Source: an uncultured Porphyromonadaceae bacterium
GTDB taxonomy: Bacteria; Bacteroidota; Bacteroidia; Bacteroidales; Muribaculaceae
Length of the DNA stretch: 9,170 nucleotides
Reading direction: 5' to 3'
Assembly (NCBI GenBank): GCA_900548705.1
Contig: URLF01000097.1
Span: forward strand, 1 to 9,170
Part shown: one piece after another, positions 1-7,310 of the stretch
Layout of the letters: each line of letters starts with the position of its first letter
Numbering within the stretch: the first letter of the stretch is position 1
Made by a program: the position numbers and the translations under genes
The notes under the pieces: generated by a model
Told to the model about the DNA's origin: nothing
Database searches by the model: none
The model's input: only the letters and a program-made list of their open reading frames with translations

Positions 1-4
1 TTCC

Positions 5-98
5 AATCCTCCATCCCCCCAATCCCCCCAATCCCCCCAATCCTCCCAAAACTCCCAATTTTCCCAAAACTCCCTTCCCTCCCAATCCCCCTAACCCC
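5..98. repeat. Degenerate 9-bp C-rich tandem repeat
   Basis: About ten consecutive units keep a 9-bp register from position 5 to 92, with a final C-run to 98. The best units are AATCCCCCC at 21-29 and 30-38. Diverged units include AATCCTCCC (39-47), AAAACTCCC (48-56 and 66-74) and AATTTTCCC (57-65). The array may begin outside the window. On the - strand the units give closely spaced G-runs (three of six G near 15-38 plus a GGG at 45-47), a pattern able to form a G-quadruplex. No gene is visible here. It lies upstream of the efflux promoter; a role in expression is possible but not shown. Confidence 0.8.
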
Positions 99-146
99 AT
101 GTGATATTGGCTGTTTGGGATTAAACAATGTTAAATATGGGAAATG

Positions 147-162
147 TATGACATTTGTCATA
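147..162. promoter_or_regulatory. 16-bp palindrome, candidate operator of the efflux operon
   Basis: TATGACA (147-153) and TGTCATA (156-162) are perfect inverted arms around a 2-bp centre. The site overlaps the candidate -33 element of the downstream promoter (161-164), the usual place for a TetR- or MarR-type repressor site in front of an RND operon. No regulator gene is in the window; one could lie to the left. The palindrome is seen directly, and its operator role is inferred. Confidence 0.45.
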
Positions 163-191
163 TGTTGAGTGGAGATAAGTTAGTAATTTTG
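161..191 (+). promoter_or_regulatory. Candidate Bacteroidetes promoter for the efflux operon
   Basis: TAATTTTG at 184-191 matches the Bacteroidetes -7 consensus TAnnTTTG exactly. A TATG at 161-164 lies 19 bp upstream and matches the -33 element TTTG at three of four bases. The same 19-bp spacing occurs in the lpxA promoter in this window. Transcription would start near 198 and leave a leader of about 48 nt before the first gene. An alternative -33 (GTTG at 164-167) has a less usual 16-bp spacing. Confidence 0.5.
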
Positions 192-245
192 CAACCGGAA
201 AAATAGGTATAATTCGATAATATACAGAACATCATAGATTTAACG

Positions 246-1433
246 ATGAGAAAAATGACCAGCACATTATGTCGTGTCATGTCTTTGACCGGCCTTTCGG
301 CTACCCTCGCTGTCCTTTCCTCCTGCTCAGGCAATGGGGATGCGGCTTCCGCGATGGGTGGCGACCAGACCCCCGAGCTTGCCGTGATGACAGTTGAGCC
401 CGGAACTTCGGACCTTTCAAACACATTCGCAGCAACAATCAAAGGTAAAGTAGATGTCGATGTACGTCCCCTCGTATCAGGCTTTGTGACAAAAGTGCAT
501 GTCGACGAAGGACAGTTTGTAAAACAGGGCCAGCCCCTCTTCACCCTTGACCAGGTGACATTCCAGGCTGCAGTTGACCAGGCCGCAGCTTCGGTCAACT
601 CCGCCCAGACCGCTGTCAACTCCGCCCAGCTTACCGCTGACAACAAGAAGCTCCTCTTCGACAAGAATATCATCAGTGACTATGAATATCAGCTGGCGGT
701 AAACCAGCTCGCCACCGCGAAGGCACAGCTCGCCACCGCCCAGGCCGCTCTGACCTCCGCCCGTAAGAACCTCAGCTACACTGTGGTGACCGCTCCAGTC
801 TCGGGTTATGTCGGTTCAATCCCCGGCCGTGAAGGCACACTGGCCGGCCCCTCGATGGCTACTCCGCTGACAACCATCAGCGACAACTCCGAGGTATACG
901 CCTACTTCTCGCTTACCGAGAAAGACATCCTCGGTCTGACCCAGGGTGACCGTTCGCTCAACGCCGCCGTGAGCGCGATGCCCGCCGTGAAGCTCCGTCT
1001 CGCCGACGGCTCCATCTATCCCCTCGAAGGCAAGGTGGCAACTGTCTCCGGTGTCATCGACTCCTCGACAGGCGCCTCCAGCGTCCGCGCCCGCTTCGCC
1101 AACCCCGACGGTGTGCTTCGCTCAGGCTCGACCGGCCAGATCCTTATCCCCAACCACGCCGACAACGTGATACTGATTCCCCAGAAGGCCACATTCGAGG
1201 TGCAGGACCGCCGTTTCGTGTATGTCCTCAACGACTCCAACAAGACCGTCTCCACCCCCATCACCGTCTCCCCGCTTGACGACGGCAAGAACTATGTCGT
1301 GACCGGAGGTCTCCAGCCCGGCCAGCGCGTGGTTGTGGAGGGTATCGGTACCAAGGTACGTCCCGACATGGAAATCAAACCTGTCGATGCCGCCCAGAAA
1401 GCTGCCGCCCAGTCACAGCAGCAGGCCCAGTAA
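246..1433 (+). CDS. RND efflux periplasmic adaptor (AcrA/MexA-like membrane fusion lipoprotein)
   Basis: This 395-residue protein is the periplasmic adaptor linking the RND pump encoded next to the outer-membrane channel. It starts with a lipoprotein signal: basic residues R2 and K3, a hydrophobic stretch, and lipobox LSSC with the acylated Cys at residue 27. The 246 start keeps those basic residues; ATG at 255 would lose them. Domains in order are: first half of the lipoyl (barrel-sandwich) domain at about 71-102 (VSGFVTKVHVDEGQFVKQGQ), an alpha-helical hairpin rich in Ala and Gln at about 103-178, second lipoyl half from 181 (TAPVSGYVGSIPGREG), beta-barrel at about 216-300, and a membrane-proximal domain to about 380. 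A Gln/Ala-rich tail ends it. Length and order are normal for AcrA/MexA adaptors. It is the first gene of a three-gene operon; the pump gene follows after 32 bp. The exact substrate cannot be read from the sequence. Confidence 0.94.
   Translation: MRKMTSTLCRVMSLTGLSATLAVLSSCSGNGDAASAMGGDQTPELAVMTVEPGTSDLSNTFAATIKGKVDVDVRPLVSGFVTKVHVDEGQFVKQGQPLFTLDQVTFQAAVDQAAASVNSAQTAVNSAQLTADNKKLLFDKNIISDYEYQLAVNQLATAKAQLATAQAALTSARKNLSYTVVTAPVSGYVGSIPGREGTLAGPSMATPLTTISDNSEVYAYFSLTEKDILGLTQGDRSLNAAVSAMPAVKLRLADGSIYPLEGKVATVSGVIDSSTGASSVRARFANPDGVLRSGSTGQILIPNHADNVILIPQKATFEVQDRRFVYVLNDSNKTVSTPITVSPLDDGKNYVVTGGLQPGQRVVVEGIGTKVRPDMEIKPVDAAQKAAAQSQQQAQ
594..739 (+). repeat. Two 21-bp-period duplications inside the adaptor hairpin
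   Basis: A 15-bp word coding VNSAQ occurs at 594-608 and again at 615-629. A 14-bp word coding QLATA occurs at 705-718 and 726-739. Both pairs are spaced exactly 21 bp, which is seven codons or one coiled-coil heptad. They fall in the alpha-helical hairpin of the adaptor, one pair in each helix region, and keep the reading frame. Confidence 0.75.
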
Positions 1434-1465
1434 ACAAACAGTAAAGAAATCCCAATCATTCAACA

Positions 1466-4400
1466 ATGAAGCTTGACACCTTTATTAACCGGCCCGTGCT
1501 GTCGACGGTGATTTCCATCTTCATCGTCTTGCTCGGCCTGATTGGCTTGTCGTCGCTGCCCATCACGCAGTATCCCGACATCGCTCCGCCGACCATTTCG
1601 GTCACGACAACTTATAATGGCGCGAACGCGCAGGCCGTGCTGAACTCCGTGATTGCCCCCCTTGAGGAGTCAATCAACGGTGCCGAAGGCATGACCTATA
1701 TCGAATCCACCGCGACCAACACCGGCTCGGCCACAATCAACGTCCATTTCGAGCAGGGGTTTGATCCTGATATGGCCGCCGTGGATGTGCAGAACCGTGT
1801 CGCCAAGGCCCAGAACCTGCTTCCCGCCGAGGTTACCCAGGTCGGTGTGCTTACCCAGAAACGCCAGTCGTCGATGCTCGTCGGTGTCGCCCTGTACTCC
1901 ACCAGCGATGTGTATGACGGGGAATTCCTCGACAACTATATGAAAATCAACGTCATCCCCGTATTGCAGCGTGTCAATGGTGTGGGTGACGTGATGTCAT
2001 TCGGCGGAGACTACTCCATGCGAATCTGGATCAAGCCCGAGGTGATGGCCCAGTATGGCCTGACACCCGCCGAGGTCGCCGCCGCCCTCCAGGACCAGAA
2101 CGTCGAGGCCGCCCCCGGTTCGCTCGGCGCCCAGGGTGACCAGTCGTTCCAGTACACCCTCAAATACCGTGGCCGTTACGAGACCCCCGAGGAATTCGAG
2201 GACATCGTGATCCGCGCCAACCAGGACGGCACCGTGCTGCGCCTCAAGGATGTCGCCGATGTCGAGCTTGGGAAGGTCACATATGACTTCTCCTCCTCGC
2301 TCAACGGCATGCCCTCCACGATGGCCATCGTATTCCAGACAGCCGGCTCCAACGCCACCGAGATTATCAACGACTGTCTCGCCCAGGTGGATGTGCTGAC
2401 CAAGGATCTGCCCGATGGCCTCCACTTCGCCATCCCGATGAACAACAACGACTTCCTCTACGCCTCAATATCCAAGGTCATCCATACCCTCATCGAGGCG
2501 TTCATCCTGGTGTTCTTCGTCGTTTACGTCTTCCTCGGCGATATCCGCTCGACCCTCATCCCCGCCATCGCCATCCCTGTGGCCCTGGTCGGCACATTCT
2601 TCGTGCTGAAGCTCATCGGCTTCTCCCTCAACCTCATCACCCTGTCGGCTCTCGTGCTGGCGATCGCGATTGTGGTCGACGACGCCATTGTGGTGGTCGA
2701 GGCGGTCCATGCCAAGCTTGACGCGGGCTATACCTCGTCGCGCAAGGCCGCCATCGACGCTATGAACGAAATCGGCACCGCCATCATCTCCATCACCATG
2801 GTCATGATGCTGGTGTTCATCCCCGTGTCCTTCATGCCGGGCACCGCCGGTATCTTCTACCAGCAGTTCGGTCTGACGATGGCCATCGCCATCGGTTTCT
2901 CGGCCCTCAACGCCTTGACCCTCTCGCCGGCCCTCTGCGCCATCTTCCTCAAACCCCACAAGGCCGACGGCACCCACGCTCCCCTCAAGGAACGTATGGC
3001 CGACGCATATTCCGCGGCCGGGGAGGCTGTCGCCGCCAAGGTCAAAGGTAGCTGGGAAAAGGTATGGCTTCCATTGGTGACCCTCGCCCTGCTTGTCGCC
3101 ACCATCACCTTCATGGTACTTGGCTGGTTTGATTTCGAGAACATCATCAAGGGCATCCTCGCATGTGTCTGCGCGGTGCTGACCGTCTGGGGGCTCTTCA
3201 CCAAATCATTCAAGAACGCTTTCGAGGCTCTCTTCGAGAAGGTGCTTTCGGGCTATCGCAAACGTGTCAAGTTCTTTGTCAACCATAAGATTTCCACCGC
3301 CGTTGCGGTCGTTATCTCTATCGTGGCCCTGGTGCTGCTGATGAAAATCACCCCCACCGGTATGGTGCCTAACGAAGACACAGGTACACTCTTCGTGATG
3401 GTCGACATGCCCCCGGGCACCTCCCAGGAGCGCACCACAGAGGTGATGGAGCAGGTCGACCAGGCCCTGGCGACCATCCCCGCCGTCGAGTACCGCCAGA
3501 TGATCAACGGTTACTCCTTCATCGCCGGCCAAGGCCCGACCTACGGCGCGTTCATCGTCAAGCTCAAGGACTGGTCGCTGCGTGACAACGAGAAGGAAAG
3601 CTCCAACGCCGTGCTGATGCAGATTTACGCCCTGACAGGCAAGCTGGTGACCGACGGCCGTGTAATCGCCTTCGCGCCCCCTATGATTTCCGGTTACTCC
3701 GTGACCAACGGTTTCGAGCTGAAGATGCAGGACAAGACCGGTGGCGACGTAGATGCCTTCTTCGCCATCGTCCAGAACTTCCTGGCTCAGCTCAACGCCC
3801 AGCCTGAAATCCAGCAGGCTTACACTACCTTCAACCCGACATTCCCCCAGTACAAGATCGAGATTGACGCGGCCAAGGCCCGTCAGGCAGGTCTGACCAC
3901 CTCCCAGATTCTCTCGACCCTCCAGGGTTATTTCGGTTCGATGTATGTGTCCAACTTCAACCGATTCGGTAAGATTTACCGTGTGATGATGCAGGCTCCT
4001 CCCCAGGCTCGTGTCTCGATGGAGTCGCTCAAGAACATCAAGGTGAAGTCTGCCTCCGGCAAGATGGCATCCCTTGAGAACTTCGTGACGATGGAGAAGG
4101 TATACGGCCCTGACCTGCTCAACCGATTCAACCTCTTCACCTCGATTGCCGTCACCGGTAACCCCGCCGACGGTTATTCCTCGGGCCAGGCTCTTGCCGC
4201 CATCGAGCGTGTCGCCGCCGAGACCCTTCCTCAGGGTTACGGTTACGAGTACGCCGGTATGACCCGTGAGGAGGGAACTGGTTCCTCCAACACCACCGCC
4301 ATCATCTTCGGTCTCTGTCTGCTCTTCGTCTACCTGCTGCTGTCAGCCCAGTATGAGAGCTACATTGTGCCCTGGTCGGTAATTCTCTCCATCCCCTTCG

Positions 4401-4897
4401 GTCTGATGGGCTCGTTCATCCTCGTGTGGATTTTCAACCTCACATACCTCGCTTCGGGCGACATGCTGAAGATGGCCAACTTCATATCCAACAACATCTA
4501 CCTCCAGATCGCGTTGATTATGCTTATCGGTCTTCTGGCCAAGAACGCCATCCTTATCGTCGAGTTCGCCCTCGAACGCCGCCGTACCGGTATGTCGGTG
4601 GTCAACGCCGCCATCCAGGGTGCCGCCGCCCGTCTGCGACCGATTCTGATGACCTCGCTCGCGCTGATTATCGGTCTGCTCCCGATGATGTTCGCCCATG
4701 GTGTGGGTGCCAACGGTAACCGCGCCCTCGGTGTGGGTTCGATCGGCGGTATGCTTATCGGTATGATTCTCCAGATTTTCTTCGTCCCCGCCCTGTTTGT
4801 AATCTTCCAGCTGATTCAGGAGAAGATTACTCCCATCAAGTGGAAAGACACCAACAACGATGGTGTGGAAAGCGAAATCGAGCAGTATGCCCGTTAA
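1466..4897 (+). CDS. RND multidrug efflux pump, inner-membrane subunit (AcrB/MexB-like, HAE1 family)
   Basis: This 1143-residue protein is the proton-driven trimeric pump of the tripartite system. Family signs are the N-terminus (FINRPVLSTVISIFIVLLG), the QYPDIAPP segment at 35-42, and proton-relay residues: the Asp pair D405-D406 in IVVDDAIVVVE (AcrB D407/D408), K1026 in LLAKNAILIVEFA (AcrB K940) and R1058 in RLRPILMTS (AcrB R971). Two large periplasmic porter/docking regions lie at about 31-335 and 630-940. Membrane helices fall at about 10-30, 336-494 (five helices), 609-628 and 942-1116 (five helices). It is about 95 residues longer than AcrB (1049). Some 70 of these lie between helices 6 and 7 and include two additional hydrophobic segments at about 533-553 and 560-579; a smaller insertion lies near 990-1003. 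The C-terminal tail carries DTNNDG. All key residues are present, so the pump is likely active. Confidence 0.97.
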   Translation: MKLDTFINRPVLSTVISIFIVLLGLIGLSSLPITQYPDIAPPTISVTTTYNGANAQAVLNSVIAPLEESINGAEGMTYIESTATNTGSATINVHFEQGFDPDMAAVDVQNRVAKAQNLLPAEVTQVGVLTQKRQSSMLVGVALYSTSDVYDGEFLDNYMKINVIPVLQRVNGVGDVMSFGGDYSMRIWIKPEVMAQYGLTPAEVAAALQDQNVEAAPGSLGAQGDQSFQYTLKYRGRYETPEEFEDIVIRANQDGTVLRLKDVADVELGKVTYDFSSSLNGMPSTMAIVFQTAGSNATEIINDCLAQVDVLTKDLPDGLHFAIPMNNNDFLYASISKVIHTLIEAFILVFFVVYVFLGDIRSTLIPAIAIPVALVGTFFVLKLIGFSLNLITLSALVLAIAIVVDDAIVVVEAVHAKLDAGYTSSRKAAIDAMNEIGTAIISITMVMMLVFIPVSFMPGTAGIFYQQFGLTMAIAIGFSALNALTLSPALCAIFLKPHKADGTHAPLKERMADAYSAAGEAVAAKVKGSWEKVWLPLVTLALLVATITFMVLGWFDFENIIKGILACVCAVLTVWGLFTKSFKNAFEALFEKVLSGYRKRVKFFVNHKISTAVAVVISIVALVLLMKITPTGMVPNEDTGTLFVMVDMPPGTSQERTTEVMEQVDQALATIPAVEYRQMINGYSFIAGQGPTYGAFIVKLKDWSLRDNEKESSNAVLMQIYALTGKLVTDGRVIAFAPPMISGYSVTNGFELKMQDKTGGDVDAFFAIVQNFLAQLNAQPEIQQAYTTFNPTFPQYKIEIDAAKARQAGLTTSQILSTLQGYFGSMYVSNFNRFGKIYRVMMQAPPQARVSMESLKNIKVKSASGKMASLENFVTMEKVYGPDLLNRFNLFTSIAVTGNPADGYSSGQALAAIERVAAETLPQGYGYEYAGMTREEGTGSSNTTAIIFGLCLLFVYLLLSAQYESYIVPWSVILSIPFGLMGSFILVWIFNLTYLASGDMLKMANFISNNIYLQIALIMLIGLLAKNAILIVEFALERRRTGMSVVNAAIQGAAARLRPILMTSLALIIGLLPMMFAHGVGANGNRALGVGSIGGMLIGMILQIFFVPALFVIFQLIQEKITPIKWKDTNNDGVESEIEQYAR

Positions 4898-4918
4898 ACT
4901 CAACTTTAATTCAGAAAG

Positions 4919-6307
4919 ATGAAAATCAGACATATATTGATGACGGCAGCCGTCGGCGTGGCTGTGGCCGGACTGTCCTCCTGCCACATCTACAAGAAGT
5001 TCGAGATGCCTCAGGACGACCCCGTCACAAAGGAATATTCCGAGGTGGTCAAGACCGCGCCTGACTCGGCGGCCTTCGGTAACCTCACCTGGGAGCAGGT
5101 GTTCACCGACCCCGTGCTGGCCGACCTCATCCAGCGGGCTCTCGAAAACAACGTCAACCTCGACAACGCCCGCCTCAACGTCGAGGTGGCGAAGGCAAAC
5201 GTGCTTGGCGCGCGCCTGAGCTATCTCCCCGCCGTGGCCCTAAATCCCAACGGCTCACTGTCGAAATACCATGTTGACGGGGCTTCCTGGAGCAAGGCGT
5301 ACCAGATACCACTGGCCATCAGCTGGGAAGTCGACGTGTTCGGCAAGACTCTCAACCGCAAGCGCGGCGCTGAGGCTGCCCTCGCCCTCCAGCAGGACTA
5401 TCAGCAGGCTGTCCGCTCCCAGATAATCGGCGGTGTGGCTTCCTGCTACTACACCATCGCCGTGTTGCAGGCCCAGCTCAACCTCTCGCGCCAGACTGCC
5501 GCCCTGTGGAAACAGAATGTGCAGACCATGCGCGATTTCAAGGAGGCTGGCCGTGTGACCGAGGCCGCCGTGGTCCAGAGCGAGGCCCAGTATTATTCGA
5601 TTCTCGCCTCCATCACCGACCTTGAGACATCGCTCGACAAGGCCAACAACTCCATGTCGCTCCTGCTCAACGTGCAGCCCCAGGCCTGGGCCGTCTCCCC
5701 GGACGCCCGGCTTGGCAATCCGAAGGTGCTTCGCGACGGAGTCCCTATGCGTGAGCTGGCTATGCGCCCCGACATCCGTGTGGCCGAACAGCAGCTTGCC
5801 GCGGCCTATTACTTGACCAACTCGGCCCGTGCCGCCTTTTACCCCTCGCTGACCATCTCCTCCAACGGCGGTTACACCAATATGCTTGGCTCGATGATTT
5901 CCAATCCCGGCAGTTGGTTTATCCAGCTGGCAGGCCAGCTTACCGCCCCTCTCTTCTCGCGCGGTGCCAACATCGCCGCCCTCAAGGGAGCCAAGGCCCA
6001 GCAGGAACAGGCGCTCAACAATTTCAAGTATGCCCTGCTCAACGCCACGGCTGAAATCAACGACTACCTCGTGGCTTACGACAACCTCAACCGCAAGCAG
6101 GAGCTGCTCAACCTCCAGGCCGACGACCTCGCCAAGGCTGTCGAGATGACCAACCTCTTGCTCGCTTATGACGGCAAGACCACTTATCTCGAAGTGCTCA
6201 ACGCCCAGTCGTCGCTCCTGTCCGCCCAGATGAGCGCCCTCTCCACCGAGCTTGAGCGTGACCAGACCATCATCGGCCTCTACCAGGCTCTTGGCGGCGG
6301 TCGCTGA
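4919..6307 (+). CDS. RND efflux outer-membrane channel (TolC/OprM/NodT-family lipoprotein)
   Basis: This 462-residue protein should form the trimeric outer-membrane exit duct. It has a lipoprotein signal peptide with lipobox LSSC, acylated Cys at residue 22, as in OprM and CusC rather than the non-lipidated TolC. Two OEP repeats follow, at about 55-250 and 270-460. Family landmarks are LTWEQVFTDPVLADLIQRAL (56-75), the LAMRPDIRVAEQQL motif (280-293), FYPSLTIS (307-314), and an LYQALGGG ending. Long Ala/Gln/Leu-rich helices correspond to the periplasmic coiled-coil barrel. Length is normal for the NodT family. It starts 21 bp after the pump stop codon with an AT-rich leader and is the last gene of the operon, followed by a strong terminator. 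Confidence 0.95.
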   Translation: MKIRHILMTAAVGVAVAGLSSCHIYKKFEMPQDDPVTKEYSEVVKTAPDSAAFGNLTWEQVFTDPVLADLIQRALENNVNLDNARLNVEVAKANVLGARLSYLPAVALNPNGSLSKYHVDGASWSKAYQIPLAISWEVDVFGKTLNRKRGAEAALALQQDYQQAVRSQIIGGVASCYYTIAVLQAQLNLSRQTAALWKQNVQTMRDFKEAGRVTEAAVVQSEAQYYSILASITDLETSLDKANNSMSLLLNVQPQAWAVSPDARLGNPKVLRDGVPMRELAMRPDIRVAEQQLAAAYYLTNSARAAFYPSLTISSNGGYTNMLGSMISNPGSWFIQLAGQLTAPLFSRGANIAALKGAKAQQEQALNNFKYALLNATAEINDYLVAYDNLNRKQELLNLQADDLAKAVEMTNLLLAYDGKTTYLEVLNAQSSLLSAQMSALSTELERDQTIIGLYQALGGGR

Positions 6308-6335
6308 TTCCCCTCTCTGAAAGTCCATTGAAACC

Positions 6336-6393
6336 AAGCCGTCCGGAAGATTGAATCCCTGCGGGGGATTTCATCAGCCGGACGGCTTTTTTT
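6336..6393 (+). terminator. Intrinsic terminator of the efflux operon
   Basis: AAGCCGTCCGG (6336-6346) pairs perfectly with CCGGACGGCTT (6378-6388), and a run of seven T ends at 6393. The 31-nt loop contains a smaller bulged hairpin (GAATCCC near 6353 with GGGATTTC near 6365). It lies 28 bp after the channel gene stop and separates the efflux operon from lpxA. Confidence 0.9.
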
Positions 6394-6417
6394 AAAACAT
6401 TGTTGTAAAATATCCCC

Positions 6418-6457
6418 TGACAATTTGGAATGATAGAAATTATCATTAAATTTGTCA
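6418..6457. promoter_or_regulatory. 40-bp imperfect palindrome over the lpxA promoter, candidate operator
   Basis: Outer arms TGACAA (6418-6423) and TTGTCA (6452-6457), middle arms TTT (6424-6426) and AAA (6448-6450), and inner arms AATGATA (6429-6435) and TATCATT (6441-6447) are inverted around a 5-bp centre, with a GG bulge at 6427-6428 and a T bulge at 6451. Both promoter elements lie inside it. This geometry fits a repressor site, but the region is AT-rich and chance symmetry is possible. Confidence 0.45.
6424..6454 (+). promoter_or_regulatory. Bacteroidetes sigma-ABfr-type promoter of lpxA
   Basis: TTTG at 6424-6427 and TAAATTTG at 6447-6454 are exact matches to the Bacteroidetes -33 and -7 consensus, separated by exactly 19 bp. 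Transcription would start near 6461, leaving a leader of about 30 nt before the ATG at 6492. It sits after the efflux terminator, so lpxA is probably transcribed independently. Confidence 0.8.
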
Positions 6458-6491
6458 ATCATAATAAAGAAACCATAAACCCTTAACTGCC

Positions 6492-7277
6492 ATGATATCC
6501 CCTTTAGCCCACGTTGACCCCTCCGCGAAAATCGGCCAGAATGTCAAAATCTATCCCTTCGCTTTCATCGACAAGGATGTCGAGGTCGGCGATAACTGCG
6601 AGATATATCCCTATGCCTCACTGATGCCCGGCACCCGCATGGGTAAAGACTGCCGTGTCTTCCAAGGCTCCATCATCTCGGCCGAACCCCAGGACTTCCG
6701 TTTCAAGGGCGACGCGTCGCTCTGCGTGATTGGCGACAAAGTGACCATCCGCGAGCATGTCATCATCAACCGCAGCATCCATCCCGGAGGGGCGACCCGC
6801 GTCGGAAGTGAGTCCTTCATCCTCGCCGAGAGCCACATCGGCCATGACTCGGTGATTGAAGGGAAGTCGGTTCTCGGCAACGGTGTCACCATCGCCGGTG
6901 ACTGCCAGATAGGCCATTGCGTGATTCTCTCCTCGAACGCCATGCTCCATGAGGGGTCGAAAGTCGGCGACTGGGTGATGATCAAAGGCGGCTGCCGCGT
7001 CGCCGGAAACGTCCCCCCCTATATTATCGTGGCCCACAACCCCGTGGCCTACTTCGGAGTCAATGCCTATGTGATGCGCAAGCACGGTTTCACCGAGGAG
7101 CAGATTGATGACATCGCCAAGGCATACCGCAACATCTATCAGAGCGGAATCTCGGTGTTCAACGCCATGCGCCGTATCGAGGCCGACCTCGACCCCTCCG
7201 AAATCCGCGACAACATCCTGACCTTCATCCGCTCCAACAATTCCAAGATTGTCGCCATCCCCATCGAGATGGAATGA
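6492..7277 (+). CDS. lpxA: Acyl-ACP--UDP-N-acetylglucosamine O-acyltransferase (LpxA)
   Basis: This 261-residue cytosolic enzyme transfers a 3-hydroxyacyl chain from acyl carrier protein to the 3-OH of UDP-GlcNAc, the first step of lipid A synthesis. The N-terminal 190 residues are hexapeptide repeats of a left-handed beta helix (for example AKIGQNVKIYPFAFIDKDVEV from residue 12). The catalytic His is H118 in ESHIGHDS, corresponding to E. coli H125 in NAHIAHDC. H97 in NRSIHPGGATRVG matches the substrate loop, and VPPYIIVAHNPVAYFGVN (174-191) precedes the alpha-helical C-terminal domain. Length is the family norm (E. coli 262). It has its own promoter and terminator. In many Bacteroidales lpxA sits next to lpxD and the lpxC-fabZ fusion; those are not beside it here, so it may be a relocated or second copy. 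A related hexapeptide acyltransferase is less likely given the conserved motifs. Confidence 0.92.
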   Translation: MISPLAHVDPSAKIGQNVKIYPFAFIDKDVEVGDNCEIYPYASLMPGTRMGKDCRVFQGSIISAEPQDFRFKGDASLCVIGDKVTIREHVIINRSIHPGGATRVGSESFILAESHIGHDSVIEGKSVLGNGVTIAGDCQIGHCVILSSNAMLHEGSKVGDWVMIKGGCRVAGNVPPYIIVAHNPVAYFGVNAYVMRKHGFTEEQIDDIAKAYRNIYQSGISVFNAMRRIEADLDPSEIRDNILTFIRSNNSKIVAIPIEME

Positions 7278-7310
7278 CATCCTCCCGATAAGACCGCATA
7301 ATCCATACGG

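Noticed and set aside
5..98. Possible CRISPR array.
   Set aside because: The period is 9 bp with no spacer units; it is a simple degenerate tandem repeat.
2465..2977. A 170-codon His/Asp/Glu-rich open frame on the - strand opposite the pump gene.
   Set aside because: The composition is an antisense artefact of membrane-helix codons (GTC, ATC, GCC read in reverse), and it overlaps a certain gene.
5255..6337. A 360-codon open frame on the - strand opposite the outer-membrane channel gene.
   Set aside because: It mirrors a well-supported OEP-family gene with strong codon bias. The product is Gly/Val/Leu/Glu-rich low-complexity sequence typical of antisense shadow frames in GC-rich genes.
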